Source: Alteromonas sp. a30 (GTDB lineage Bacteria; Pseudomonadota; Gammaproteobacteria; Enterobacterales; Alteromonadaceae). Taken from it: DNA of 64,000 nt. The stretch spans positions 124,001 through 188,000 of the forward strand of contig NZ_JABEPE010000008.1 of assembly GCF_026788005.1 (NCBI RefSeq). Direction: 5' to 3'. Shown one piece after another: positions 44,001 to 53,963 of the stretch (positions are counted from its first letter, which is position 1; each line of letters starts with the position of its first letter). Below the pieces are notes generated by a model. It was not told the origin of the DNA and ran no database searches. It saw only the letters and a program-made list of their open reading frames with translations. The position numbers and the translations under genes are program-made.

Positions 44001-45428
44001 ATGCAACGCAATATTATCGCTTCACTACTTATCGCTGCACCGCTATTTAGCGCATCTGTTGCAGCCCAAGGTATTTCTCCTTATTTACCCTTAAAAATGG
44101 CGCCAGAAGTTGAAGCACATATTGAAAAAGTGCTCGCAATAACCCCAAGCGCACCATTAAGTAAACCCTACAAAGCAACAGACATTTTGACACGGCTGGA
44201 GCTTATCAAGCACAGCCACCCTTTGCTTTTTTCAAGAGTGAGTGCTTACCTAGCTCGCTATAAAACGAAAATATTTGTCGCCAACTTAAACAGTGAAATT
44301 GCAGCCAGCAATGACACCACAAAATCACTACCCAACCAACGCGGTTTAAGTGCTGAAAACCAATATCAAATTGCTGGGTCCGCCTATGCGTTCATTAATC
44401 CCTATTTATACGCTGCGGTGGGCGCGCAATATTCAGATGATAAAGGATTAGAGCATCACAGCACGCACATTGGCTTTGGCTTTGAATACGCCCAAGTTGA
44501 AGTGGGATTTCGCGAGCATTGGTTTTCTCCGTTTCAAGACAGCGCCATGTTAGTGAGCACCAATGCCAAAACCTCTCCTTCAATTACAATCAGCAATGCA
44601 ACGCCCATCACAGGTTGGGATTTTCGTTATGAGATCTTTTATAGCGAACTTGAGCGTGTAGAAGGGATTCGCTTGGGAGAGGAAATCTTTCCCGGAAAGC
44701 CTCGGCATGCAGGGTTACACATCAGTTTTTCCCCCATTGATAACCTCACCATTGGCTTAAACCGGACTCTGCAATTTGGCGGCGGAAAACGCTCGGTTGA
44801 CTTTGGCGACTTTTTTGAGGCGCTGTTTGACCCATCAGGAAAAGACAATATAGATGGCACGGACGGTACGGACCCTAATTTTGAGTTTGGTAATCAACAG
44901 GCATCAATTACGGCTAAATATAACTTCAATTTGGGGATACCTATTTCGGTTTATGCTGAATACGCGGGGGAAGATACCGTTAACCGCAGTAACTTTAGCC
45001 TCGGGAACAACGCTGTTTCTTTAGGTGTTTATCTCCCCATGCTAACCGATGATATTGCTGTCCGGTACGAATTTTCCGACTGGACCACCGCTTGGTATGT
45101 GCACCACCTCTACCAACAAGGTTACACCAATGAAGGCAACGTATTGGGCCATTGGGGTGGTGATAATCGAACATTTAACGACGATACCCCAGCACAAGCT
45201 CATAGCTTTAATGTGAATTGGAATTTAGCGCCCAATCAGATTCTGGATGTGACATTGCGCGCTACCCGTAATCAAGACAATACTGTCACCAATTATCAAA
45301 CGGCTTATGAAATACAAGCAGAATACAGCTATGCAACATCTCAAGGATTTTGGGGTGTAGGCGTATATGCTGGACGAGACGTTTTCGGCGATAACTTTAG
45401 TCGCGTTTCAGGTTTCTACCGTTGGTAA
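44001..45428 (+). CDS. Capsule assembly Wzi family outer-membrane protein
   Basis: This is a protein of about 475 aa with signal peptide MQRNIIASLLIAAPLFSASVA and beta-barrel character. The early LPLKMAPEVEAHIEKVLAI and SKPYKATDIL segments fit the Wzi family, whose E. coli member helps anchor capsule at the surface. It ends SGFYRW with an aromatic residue. An earlier ATG at 43935 would add 22 residues before the signal peptide, with AGGAG at rather long spacing, so that start is less likely. A GT9 gene follows 21 bp downstream, which supports a role in surface polysaccharide. Confidence 0.75.
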   Translation: MQRNIIASLLIAAPLFSASVAAQGISPYLPLKMAPEVEAHIEKVLAITPSAPLSKPYKATDILTRLELIKHSHPLLFSRVSAYLARYKTKIFVANLNSEIAASNDTTKSLPNQRGLSAENQYQIAGSAYAFINPYLYAAVGAQYSDDKGLEHHSTHIGFGFEYAQVEVGFREHWFSPFQDSAMLVSTNAKTSPSITISNATPITGWDFRYEIFYSELERVEGIRLGEEIFPGKPRHAGLHISFSPIDNLTIGLNRTLQFGGGKRSVDFGDFFEALFDPSGKDNIDGTDGTDPNFEFGNQQASITAKYNFNLGIPISVYAEYAGEDTVNRSNFSLGNNAVSLGVYLPMLTDDIAVRYEFSDWTTAWYVHHLYQQGYTNEGNVLGHWGGDNRTFNDDTPAQAHSFNVNWNLAPNQILDVTLRATRNQDNTVTNYQTAYEIQAEYSYATSQGFWGVGVYAGRDVFGDNFSRVSGFYRW

Positions 45429-45449
45429 TACCTTTTTGAGGAAGATGAA

Positions 45450-46547
45450 TTGAAGCCGCTAATTTCCGATGAACAATGGAAAGATGCCAAGCGAGTGTTG
45501 TACATGACACACCTTGCCATTGGTGATTATTATTATCAGCGTGGTTTTTTAGCTGATTTAAAAAGGCGCTACCCACATATCGAATTAGATATATGGATTG
45601 ATGACTGCCGCTATCGCCCAAAATCTTGGCATACCGGAAGAAATCAAGTGCTAGGACAATGGCTGAGTACCGAGCCACATATTCGTCGAATTTATCCGAT
45701 TGCAGCGAGCAAAAAAGAACGTAAAGAAACAATACAAAAAGCCGTTCAGGAAAATTACGATTTGGTAATCTTTTTCGCTGATAAGCGAACGGAAAACTTT
45801 GCCTCAATCGCTAGGCAGATCGCCCCCAAAGGCTGGGTTGTTGGCACATTGGCTAAGCCAAAACAAAAGTGGTTAAAGAAATTTTTTGCGTTCAAGAAGC
45901 TGAATGATTACATCAATATTGATAATAGCCCTAAAGTTGCTCATATCAACGATAAATACCGACTGCATTTCTCCTGCTTATTTGGCGTTAAATTCGACGC
46001 TAATATGCCTATTTTGGGGTTAGATGTCCCGTCTGAGCAGCAAGAAAGTATGCGCTTATGGGTTGAGGATTTTAAAGCCAAGCAAGCAGAAACAAACAAG
46101 CTTGTATTGGTTAACCACTTATCAACAACACCTAAACGAGATTTATCTTGGAACCATTTGGTTAAATTGATTTCGGGCATTCATACGCAGTTCCCAGAGT
46201 ACGCTTTTGTATTAAATCTGCCTCCCGCAGAACTCACGCCAATCAAAAACAAAATTGCCGAAACTCAAGCATTCAATGGCATCAACATTACGGCCTTTTC
46301 TGCCATTGAACATTTTTTTCAATTGCCAGCCCTTATCTTACAAAGCGATGTTGTTATCACCGTAGAAACCGCCGTGATGCATCTAGCCTCAGGATTGAAT
46401 GCCCATCAGCTTGTACTCATGAGGGAATCTGCAAAGCAATGGCAGCCCGTTAATGCAAACAAAGTGCTATTCGGGCACTCCATCATCAATGACATCACAG
46501 TAACCGATATGCTTGCCTCCTTTAATGAAATTCGGGAAAATCAGTAA
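45450..46547 (+). CDS. Glycosyltransferase family 9 (heptosyltransferase-like) protein
   Basis: This 365-aa protein has the two-domain GT-B layout of heptosyltransferases: HLAIGDYYYQRGFLADLKRRYP at the start and a C-terminal LQSDVVITVETAVMHLASGL that corresponds to the conserved nucleotide-sugar-binding Asp/Thr-x-x-x-His region. The likely role is addition of heptose or a related sugar to lipopolysaccharide core or other glycan. The start is a TTG at 45450 with GAGGAAG in good position. No ATG is available close by. It is probably cotranscribed with the Wzi-like gene. Confidence 0.75.
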   Translation: MKPLISDEQWKDAKRVLYMTHLAIGDYYYQRGFLADLKRRYPHIELDIWIDDCRYRPKSWHTGRNQVLGQWLSTEPHIRRIYPIAASKKERKETIQKAVQENYDLVIFFADKRTENFASIARQIAPKGWVVGTLAKPKQKWLKKFFAFKKLNDYINIDNSPKVAHINDKYRLHFSCLFGVKFDANMPILGLDVPSEQQESMRLWVEDFKAKQAETNKLVLVNHLSTTPKRDLSWNHLVKLISGIHTQFPEYAFVLNLPPAELTPIKNKIAETQAFNGINITAFSAIEHFFQLPALILQSDVVITVETAVMHLASGLNAHQLVLMRESAKQWQPVNANKVLFGHSIINDITVTDMLASFNEIRENQ

Positions 46548-46654
46548 AATGTGCAAATTTGTTCCGGCTCATGCATAATGCTCCGCTCTTTTTTGCGATT
46601 CCATGCTGTGGAATGCTCAATTATGATGCGTTAAAGTATGAACTCGCAGAGTAA

Positions 46655-47167
<513 letters not shown>

Positions 47168-47171
47168 TTGT

Positions 47172-47999
47172 ATGCCAGAATTACCTGAGGTTGAAACCAC
47201 CAAACGTGGCATTGAGCCTCACCTAACATCCAAACACGTATCTCATGTCATTGTGCGCCAGCCTAAACTACGCTGGCCCATTACGGATAACTTAGAGTCG
47301 ATTCTGGATGGCGCTAGATTAAATACTGTAGAACGTCGTGCCAAATATTTGCTGCTGACATTTGAAAAAGAGGGGACAGCCGGTGCGCTGATGATCCACT
47401 TAGGCATGTCGGGTAATCTACGCGTTATACAAGATGACGCTGCACCGCAAAAACACGATCACCTTGACATTGTCTTCGAAGATGAGACAACTCTTCGGTA
47501 TTGCGACCCCCGCCGATTTGGTTGTGTACTGTGGCTAGGAGAAAATCCACTCTCCCACAATCTGCTCGCCCATTTGGGCCCTGAACCACTATCGGAAAGC
47601 TTCAATACCGATTATTTATGGCAGCGCTCAAGAGGTAAATCCAGTGCTGTTAAGAAGTTCGTTATGGACCAAAAAGTCGTTGTTGGAATTGGCAATATTT
47701 ACGCGACAGAAGCCTTATTTAGCGCTGGTATTCGACCCGACAAACCCGCCTCAAAAGTGACAAAAGCGCAGTATCAAAAGTTTGTGTCTGCTGCCAAATT
47801 AATTCTTGAAAATGCAATTCACCAAGGTGGTACAACACTCAAAGATTTTATTGGCGGTGACGGCAAACCGGGTTACTTCGCGCAAGAGCTATTAACTTAT
47901 GGTCGTGCAGGCTTGCCCTGTATCACCTGCAACACAACCCTGAAAGACATTAAACTAAATAACAGAGCGTCCGTTTATTGCCCTAAATGCCAAAAGTAA
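47172..47999 (+). CDS. mutM: Formamidopyrimidine-DNA glycosylase
   Basis: This is a 275-aa Fpg/MutM. After removal of Met1 the catalytic proline starts [12 protein letters not shown]. The helix-two-turn-helix region [15 protein letters not shown] and a C-terminal zinc finger with four cysteines (C-x2-C ... C-x2-C in CITC and CPKC) are complete. It excises 8-oxoguanine and other oxidised purines. It is cotranscribed with coaD and converges with the PhoD-like gene. Confidence 0.96.
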   Translation: MPELPEVETTKRGIEPHLTSKHVSHVIVRQPKLRWPITDNLESILDGARLNTVERRAKYLLLTFEKEGTAGALMIHLGMSGNLRVIQDDAAPQKHDHLDIVFEDETTLRYCDPRRFGCVLWLGENPLSHNLLAHLGPEPLSESFNTDYLWQRSRGKSSAVKKFVMDQKVVVGIGNIYATEALFSAGIRPDKPASKVTKAQYQKFVSAAKLILENAIHQGGTTLKDFIGGDGKPGYFAQELLTYGRAGLPCITCNTTLKDIKLNNRASVYCPKCQK

Positions 48000-48018
48000 G
48001 CGAAGCCTACTGTTACGC

Positions 48019-49470
48019 TTAACGCAACAATAAAGTCACCGGATCGCTGCAATCTTGCTTCGGTAATCCTGTCATCTGGTCGATCTCGCGCACAAGCCAA
48101 GTCCTCACTTTCACTTCAACTCCGTTATCAACTTTTTGAAAATTCAGGGTTTTAAAGTGTTCTTTTGTGCGCTCTTTAAAATAACGGACATCCATTAAAG
48201 AATATTCCGTTGATACGCACCAATCATTTGGGTAGAAAAGCTCAGCCTGCTTGACAGAAGGCACCTCCACAGGGGGAAAGCTGCAAGGACGATCAAGATG
48301 ACATGTTGTTCTAACCGCTAAGCTTGTAGGACCACACAGGTTCGATAACGGTGACGCAACCACCTCATGCATCACCCTTTGTTCTCCATGCTTATTTGAC
48401 TCTTGGAACTGAAAAGAACAAATCCGGCCACAATGTAAGTCGCCGGCTAACACTAAAATATCATGAGGTGCTTGTTGTATTGCTTGAAGCAATTGTCCGT
48501 ATTGCGCATAGTCAGGAAGCTTTTTATCTTCCTTGTTGCACTCATCTATAAGCGGCTGGGAAATCACTAAGACGCCTGGAGAGTTCAACGTAGCCATCCA
48601 CGACAATACCTGCTCAAAATCTTTTTCTTGTAATAGATGCGTTGCTGTTCGCTGGGTTCGAAAATCCGCGAGACAAAAAGACAAATCGTCACCAATATTA
48701 ACAAAACGAATGTTTTCGACTCGTTGAATATTATCCACTGCCTCTCGTGCAGTCTCTAACCAAGTATTATGAATGCTTTCGAAGCGTAGGGCTTGAATAT
48801 AAGGATAAATTCCAGAAATAAAGGGGAAATTATTCCAAAACTCATGATCGTCGGCTAAAAACCACGTTGCTCCATGCTTTAAGACCCCTTGCAGCCCATT
48901 CCAGTGAATAGCGTAATCTTGTGCGATACGTTCTTGGATGTCTTCGGTTCGAGGGCTTAACGAATCAATACCAACATCGAGGTAAACCTGATCTCCCATT
49001 AAGAACGTAAAGTGGGGACTCATATCTTCAATATTAGCTTGATACAAGCCAGTATAAGCTCGGGAAACACATCCCCCGTCATATTGCTCCGAGAAGCAAC
49101 TGCCCATAGCCACATTAAGCCCACGACTGTAGTCCAATAATGACTCACCCAAGGTATCAAAAATGGCCTCAGACTGGCGTAATTCAATTTCAACACCGTC
49201 ATCCAGCTCAAAAAAGGCAACGCGGTAACGTGTCATCGGTTTTAAGTCGTCAAACCGTAACAGGGTGTAAAAACGCTGCTCCATGAACCGAAATGGCTTT
49301 TGCCAAGCACTTTTGTGTATATGTTGCGTAGAAAGCAACGTGCCATTTTCATCACTTAACTTAACCAGCATTTGCTCTGGCTTTCGCAAAAAAACATTAA
49401 GTGTCCCTAACCAAATATTTGCATATCTTGTCCCGACATCATGGACAACAACACTCCATAAATTCCTCAT
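48019..49470 (-). CDS. PhoD-like metallophosphatase family protein
   Basis: This is a 483-aa protein. A small N-terminal beta domain precedes a metallophosphatase domain with metal-binding motifs MGSCFSE, GDQVYLD, ADDHEFWNN and LAGDLHCG, as in the alkaline phosphatase D family. No signal peptide or Tat motif is present, unlike typical PhoD, so it probably acts in the cytoplasm. Substrate unknown. It stands alone, convergent with mutM. Confidence 0.8.
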   Translation of the reverse strand: MRNLWSVVVHDVGTRYANIWLGTLNVFLRKPEQMLVKLSDENGTLLSTQHIHKSAWQKPFRFMEQRFYTLLRFDDLKPMTRYRVAFFELDDGVEIELRQSEAIFDTLGESLLDYSRGLNVAMGSCFSEQYDGGCVSRAYTGLYQANIEDMSPHFTFLMGDQVYLDVGIDSLSPRTEDIQERIAQDYAIHWNGLQGVLKHGATWFLADDHEFWNNFPFISGIYPYIQALRFESIHNTWLETAREAVDNIQRVENIRFVNIGDDLSFCLADFRTQRTATHLLQEKDFEQVLSWMATLNSPGVLVISQPLIDECNKEDKKLPDYAQYGQLLQAIQQAPHDILVLAGDLHCGRICSFQFQESNKHGEQRVMHEVVASPLSNLCGPTSLAVRTTCHLDRPCSFPPVEVPSVKQAELFYPNDWCVSTEYSLMDVRYFKERTKEHFKTLNFQKVDNGVEVKVRTWLVREIDQMTGLPKQDCSDPVTLLLR

Positions 49471-49586
49471 TTACTTAATCCCTATTCCCAATCCCTATAC
49501 AAAGTATGTCACATAAAATATAAATTACCTTTAGCAAGCGTAATTAAAGCCAAAACCAGTGTTTATTTAGATGATTACCACAGTAT

Positions 49587-50036
49587 TTACATTGGTAAAA
49601 GGTTCTGGATTTTTGTTTCCGCGGCTAGGAATGTTTCTCCGTTATGATTGATAAAAAGCCCCTGTTCAAACGCCATTAATTGATACACTCTCATAGTTGA
49701 TTCCCCCGCTAATTGAAGGCTAACCACGTAAGGCGTTGTTAGCTCCGAGCTCGGCTGAGACTCAACAATAACCTGCCCCCAGTTATTCACCAACGGTTGC
49801 AATTCCTGCAAAGTTTTTTCATTTGAACCTTCAAGCAACCACTTCTGACCAACTCGCTTTAGCGTAACATCCGCAAATTCAATACGCATAACAACACTAT
49901 GTTCTGGCAATAAAAACCGAAACCTTTCTTCCGAGCTTTTAAGCATTAATTTATTGCTGACTGAAAATAAAAGGACCATGAACAACATGGAGAAAATGAT
50001 GACGTTATTCCAAGCCTTTTGGGTTAATCTGAACAT
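49587..50036 (-). CDS. Membrane-anchored protein of unknown function
   Basis: This is a 149-aa protein with a single N-terminal membrane helix (residues 12-30) and a periplasmic beta-rich domain of about 115 aa (VTLKRVGQKWLLEGSNEK...). I do not recognise the family. It lies downstream of rpmG on the same strand, behind a strong terminator, so it likely has its own promoter in 50037-50192. Confidence 0.6.
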   Translation of the reverse strand: MFRLTQKAWNNVIIFSMLFMVLLFSVSNKLMLKSSEERFRFLLPEHSVVMRIEFADVTLKRVGQKWLLEGSNEKTLQELQPLVNNWGQVIVESQPSSELTTPYVVSLQLAGESTMRVYQLMAFEQGLFINHNGETFLAAETKIQNLLPM

Positions 50037-50192
50037 AGTTTAATTAGAATTTTGACATGATCAATTATTGCTCAGATTAAAAGAATTAAGGCGCTGAGGG
50101 AAGTTAAAGCATTAATTTAGACGGGACTTTTCTCACCCTATAAACAATTAAGTTTATAATGACACGCTAAAAATCATTTATTTTAGGCATTA

Positions 50193-50220
50193 AAAAACCC
50201 GGTTTAAAAGCCGGGTTTTT
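50193..50220 (-). terminator. Terminator of the rpmB-rpmG operon
   Basis: A perfect 10-bp stem, AAAAACCCGG / CCGGGTTTTT, with an 8-nt loop lies 22 bp after the rpmG stop, with T-runs on both strands. Confidence 0.92.
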
Positions 50221-50241
50221 GCTGGAGACAAAACCAGTTAT

Positions 50242-50397
50242 TTACTTGATTTTTGCTTCCTTAAACATAACGTGCTTACGAGCTTTAGGATCAAACTTTT
50301 TGATCTCCATTTTGCCCGGCATGTTACGCTTATTTTTGTCTGTCGTGTAGAAGAAACCTGTTCCAGCACTAGAAACTAATTTAATTTTATCGCGCAT
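50242..50397 (-). CDS. rpmG: 50S ribosomal protein L33
   Basis: This 51-aa ribosomal protein starts [19 protein letters not shown] and continues [18 protein letters not shown], ending KEAKIK, standard for gammaproteobacterial L33. It lacks the zinc-binding cysteines, so it is the zinc-independent form. GGAGAG precedes the ATG. It follows rpmB by 11 bp. Confidence 0.97.
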   Translation of the reverse strand: MRDKIKLVSSAGTGFFYTTDKNKRNMPGKMEIKKFDPKARKHVMFKEAKIK

Positions 50398-50408
50398 TAT
50401 CGCTCTCC

Positions 50409-50645
50409 TTACACTTTTTCGCCGCGAGCACGGATGTCAGTTAATACTGAATCAATGCCCTTCTTATCGATGATACGCATGCCTTTAGTTGATACACGTA
50501 ATTTTACGAAACGGTTTTCGCTCTCAACCCAAAAGCGGTGAGATTGTAGGTTTGGCAAAAAACGACGACGAGTAGCATTGTTCGCGTGCGAACGATTGTT
50601 ACCTACTGTAGGTCTTTTGCCAGTCACTTGACATACTCTGGACAT
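50409..50645 (-). CDS. rpmB: 50S ribosomal protein L28
   Basis: This is a 78-aa L28: [20 protein letters not shown] at the N-terminus and ending IRARGEKV. The ATG at 50645 is the known family start. An upstream in-frame ATG at 50660 is not needed. It is first in the rpmB-rpmG operon, with its own promoter at 50788-50816. Confidence 0.97.
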   Translation of the reverse strand: MSRVCQVTGKRPTVGNNRSHANNATRRRFLPNLQSHRFWVESENRFVKLRVSTKGMRIIDKKGIDSVLTDIRARGEKV

Positions 50646-50787
50646 TACATTTGTCTCCAAATTTGACTGTAAATCTGTACTTATATCTGGCTGCGAATCG
50701 TATTAAAAGCGTTGAAAACTTATTACGACACTCTGGTTGGCCGTTACAAACGCACGCCATTCCTACTCTATTTCAACGAGGGCGCAT

Positions 50788-50816
50788 TTTATACAGTAAA
50801 AACGGCGTTGACACAA
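50788..50816 (-). promoter_or_regulatory. Probable rpmB promoter
   Basis: On the minus strand, TTGTGT (50816-50811), a 17-bp spacer and TATAAA (50793-50788) form a good sigma-70 promoter about 140 bp before the rpmB start. The start of this element lies just before the end of radC. Confidence 0.65.
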
Positions 50817-50829
50817 GCAAAAAGATCAA

Positions 50830-51504
50830 TCAGAGGAATCCCCGCTGTGCGAAAGATGTGCATTCTCCCTTGCCAACAACAATATGATCAAGCACTTTAA
50901 TATCCACCAGCGACATCGCCTGCTTAATTCGATTTGTCACTTGCTGATCCGCTAAGCTGGGCTCTGAAATGCCTGAGGGATGATTGTGAGCTAATACTAC
51001 CGCTGCTGCATTGTTGTTCAACGCAATTTTAACCAACTCCCCCGGATACACACTCGCACTATTAATTCCTCCCTTAAAACAGGTTTCGTAGCGAATGAGT
51101 TGATGCTGAGAATCAAGCAATAACATGGCAAAAACTTCACGCGTTTCGTGTTGAAGTTTGCTACTCAAATAGTGTTTTGTATCCGCAGCGCTATTAAATT
51201 GTGTGGGCTTTTTAAGCTCTTCTTCTAAATAGCGTCGGGAAAGTTCTAACACGGCTTGAAGCTGAGCATATTTTGCCAATCCAAGCCCTTTTTTCTGGCA
51301 AAAAGCCTCCTGACCTGCTGACATCAAAACATTAAGCGAACCAAATTCATTGAGTAGCTGCATAGCCAACTGCACCGCAGTGACGCCATGTGTACCAGTG
51401 CGTAGAAAAATCGCTAGAAGTTCAGCATTGGAGAGAGTGGAAGCTCCCTGAATGAGTAATTTTTCACGAGGGCGCTCGTGAGTAGGCCATTCCCTAATAT
51501 TCAT
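50830..51504 (-). CDS. radC: RadC family JAB-domain protein
   Basis: This is a 224-aa protein with an N-terminal helix-hairpin-helix-like region (SNAELLAIFLRTGT) and a C-terminal JAB/MPN domain bearing the metal motif HNHPSG followed by SLADQQVTNR. The family name refers to DNA repair, but the original radC phenotype was not due to this gene, and the biochemical role is unsettled. It is divergent from coaBC and upstream of rpmB, a conserved neighbourhood. Confidence 0.92.
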   Translation of the reverse strand: MNIREWPTHERPREKLLIQGASTLSNAELLAIFLRTGTHGVTAVQLAMQLLNEFGSLNVLMSAGQEAFCQKKGLGLAKYAQLQAVLELSRRYLEEELKKPTQFNSAADTKHYLSSKLQHETREVFAMLLLDSQHQLIRYETCFKGGINSASVYPGELVKIALNNNAAAVVLAHNHPSGISEPSLADQQVTNRIKQAMSLVDIKVLDHIVVGKGECTSFAQRGFL

Positions 51505-51615
51505 ATTTATCTTCCTTGATAATTAATTAAGCAAAAATACCTTAGCAAATAGGACAGACTAGGGTCAATAATGTTAATCTCTGCTTCAATATTCTAATCC
51601 AGTTCTAAAAGAGAT

Positions 51616-52818
51616 ATGACTGCTTCGTTGCACAACATAAAGGTTTTATTAGGCATTACAGGCGGCATCGCAGCTTATAAAACACCTGATTTAGTTCGCA
51701 AACTGACTCAGCAAGGCGCAGAGGTTCGGGTCGTAGTAACCAGTTCTGCCAAATCTTTTGTTAGCCCACTTTCTCTCCAAGCTGTTTCCGGCAACACGGT
51801 TTCCGATGATTTGCTCGATCCGATGGCAGAAGCAGCAATGGGTCACATTGAATTAGCCAAATGGGCAGATGTTTTATTGATCGCTCCTGCTACCGCTAAT
51901 TTCATTGCCAAACTTGCTCATGGTATGGCAGATGACTTGCTATCAACGCTGTGTCTCGCAACCCAAGCCCCTGTTTTTATTGCACCAGCAATGAATCAAC
52001 AAATGTGGCAAGCACAAGCAACGGTTGCCAATATGCAAACGTTATCTGATCGGGGCGTGGGTGTTTTTGGTCCCGCTCAGGGCGAACAAGCCTGTGGTGA
52101 TGTTGGTCCGGGCAGAATGTTAGAACCTGAAGAATTGGTTAACGCACTTTCTCAGAATTTGATACAGCCCGTTTTACAAGGTAAGAAAATCGTTATTACC
52201 GCAGGCCCAACGCGCGAGCATCTTGACCCTGTACGTTACATTACCAACTACAGTTCTGGAAAAATGGGATTTGCGCTGGCTCGAGCAGCACATCTTATGG
52301 GAGCAGAAGTGGTGCTGGTTTCAGGTCCTGTGAACCTGCCAACACCAAGCGTTTCCAAGTTTCATAAAGTGGTGACAGCACAAAATATGTTAGATGCCGT
52401 CATGGGTGAAATCTCAGACAGTGATATTTTTATTGGCTGCGCCGCCGTTGCTGATTATCGCCCTGTTGAATCGGTAAATCATAAGATCAAGAAAAGCAAC
52501 GAGGAAATGTCGTTAAGTTTTGTGCGTAATCCAGATATTCTTGCCAATGTAGCCGCCCTTGAAAACGCACCATTTACTGTAGGTTTTGCCGCTGAAACGC
52601 AAAATGTGTCAGGTTATGCGAAAGATAAACTTGAACGTAAGAAATTAAATATGATCGCCGCTAACGATGTATCGAAAAAAGATATCGGTTTTAATAGCGA
52701 TGACAATCAACTCCATGTTTTTTGGAAAGACGGTGATGTCCTGTTGGATAGAGCCGACAAACTCACTTTAGCAACTCAATTATTAACCCTGATTTCAGAA
52801 CACTACTACGATGCATAA
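51616..52818 (+). CDS. coaBC: Bifunctional phosphopantothenoylcysteine decarboxylase/phosphopantothenate-cysteine ligase
   Basis: This is a 400-aa fusion. The N-terminal CoaC flavoprotein has [20 protein letters not shown] (catalytic His), PAMNQQMW and the cysteine in [13 protein letters not shown]. The C-terminal CoaB part has [25 protein letters not shown] and the late [10 protein letters not shown]. It carries out two consecutive steps of coenzyme A synthesis. It overlaps dut by 8 bp, which implies coupled translation. Confidence 0.97.
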   Translation: MTASLHNIKVLLGITGGIAAYKTPDLVRKLTQQGAEVRVVVTSSAKSFVSPLSLQAVSGNTVSDDLLDPMAEAAMGHIELAKWADVLLIAPATANFIAKLAHGMADDLLSTLCLATQAPVFIAPAMNQQMWQAQATVANMQTLSDRGVGVFGPAQGEQACGDVGPGRMLEPEELVNALSQNLIQPVLQGKKIVITAGPTREHLDPVRYITNYSSGKMGFALARAAHLMGAEVVLVSGPVNLPTPSVSKFHKVVTAQNMLDAVMGEISDSDIFIGCAAVADYRPVESVNHKIKKSNEEMSLSFVRNPDILANVAALENAPFTVGFAAETQNVSGYAKDKLERKKLNMIAANDVSKKDIGFNSDDNQLHVFWKDGDVLLDRADKLTLATQLLTLISEHYYDA

Positions 52819-53266
52819 AATTGATGTAAAAATCCTCGACACTCGTCTAGGAAACGAATTTCCTCTACCAGAATACGCAACCCCCGGATCAGCAGGTATG
52901 GACCTCAGAGCCTGTATTGATGCACCACTGGACATCAGGCCAGGAGACACCCATTTAGTGAAAACAGGTCTTGCTATTCATATCGGTGATCCTACACTTT
53001 GTGCAACCATCCTACCCCGTTCAGGTTTAGGGCATAAAAAAGGCATTGTTTTAGGTAATCTCATAGGTCTCATTGATTCTGACTATCAAGGAGAACTTAT
53101 GGTCTCGGTATGGAATCGAGGGCAAGAAAGCTTTACCATGCAACCAGGTGAACGAATTGCCCAATTGGTATTTATGCCCGTTGTTCAAGCGCAATTTAAT
53201 CTTGTGCAAGACTTTACCAGTAGTGAAAGGGGACAGGGTGGCTTCGGCTCATCAGGAACCCATTAA
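52811..53266 (+). CDS. dut: Deoxyuridine 5'-triphosphate nucleotidohydrolase
   Basis: This is a 151-aa trimeric dUTPase with all five motifs: [46 protein letters not shown] and the C-terminal [10 protein letters not shown]. It removes dUTP and makes dUMP for thymidylate synthesis. It is placed between coaBC and slmA as in E. coli. Confidence 0.97.
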   Translation: MHKIDVKILDTRLGNEFPLPEYATPGSAGMDLRACIDAPLDIRPGDTHLVKTGLAIHIGDPTLCATILPRSGLGHKKGIVLGNLIGLIDSDYQGELMVSVWNRGQESFTMQPGERIAQLVFMPVVQAQFNLVQDFTSSERGQGGFGSSGTH

Positions 53267-53278
53267 ACAGGAACGATT

Positions 53279-53869
53279 ATGCCTGCGAATAAAAAGAACA
53301 ATCGCCGAGGTCAGATACTCCAGTGCCTCGCGAGCATGTTAGAAACCAGTCATGGACAGAGAATTACGACCGCGAAATTGGCCGCTGAAGTGGGTGTTTC
53401 AGAAGCGGCTTTGTACCGTCACTTCCCGAGTAAAGCTCGTATGTTCGAGGGTTTGATTGAGTTCATTGAAGAAACACTCTTCAGTCGAATCAATAAAATT
53501 ATTGATGAGGAAAAAGACACAATCACTCGCTGCCAACTTATTATGCACCTGATTTTAGGATTTGCAGAAAAAAACCCCGGCATTAGTCGTATTCTTAACG
53601 GTGATGCCCTGCAAGGCGAGCAAGAAAGATTAAGAACTCGTATTGCCCAGCTTTTCGAGCGTTTAGAAACGCAAATGCGTCAAATACTACGAGAGAGAAA
53701 GCTCAGAGAAGGTAAAGCGCTTCCAACGGACGAAGCACTTATTGCAAACTTCCTGATCTGTTTTGTAGATGGGCGCATTGGGCAGTTTGTTCGTTCTGAG
53801 TTTGCGCATCGTCCTACAGAAAATTTCAGCCCTCAGTGGCAGTTTATTCGTACTCGATTCTTTGACTAA
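53279..53869 (+). CDS. slmA: Nucleoid occlusion factor SlmA
   Basis: This is a 196-aa TetR-fold protein with helix-turn-helix [31 protein letters not shown] at residues 25-60. SlmA binds specific chromosomal sites and inhibits FtsZ assembly over the nucleoid. Identity is supported by its position right after dut and by strong overall resemblance. The 13-bp hairpin at 53914 separates it from the convergent peptidase gene. Confidence 0.95.
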   Translation: MPANKKNNRRGQILQCLASMLETSHGQRITTAKLAAEVGVSEAALYRHFPSKARMFEGLIEFIEETLFSRINKIIDEEKDTITRCQLIMHLILGFAEKNPGISRILNGDALQGEQERLRTRIAQLFERLETQMRQILRERKLREGKALPTDEALIANFLICFVDGRIGQFVRSEFAHRPTENFSPQWQFIRTRFFD

Positions 53870-53913
53870 TAGGCTAACTCAGATTCACCTAACGTCCTTT
53901 GTTTGCTTACAGT

Positions 53914-53944
53914 AGGATAAGGTTCTATTTGAGAACCTTATCCT
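53914..53944. terminator. Hairpin between slmA and the M28 peptidase gene
   Basis: A perfect 13-bp stem, AGGATAAGGTTCT / AGAACCTTATCCT, with a 5-nt loop lies between two convergent genes. There is no long T-run, but the stem is strong and the position fits a bidirectional terminator. Confidence 0.7.
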
Positions 53945-53963
53945 GACGTTGCTGTTTTATGGC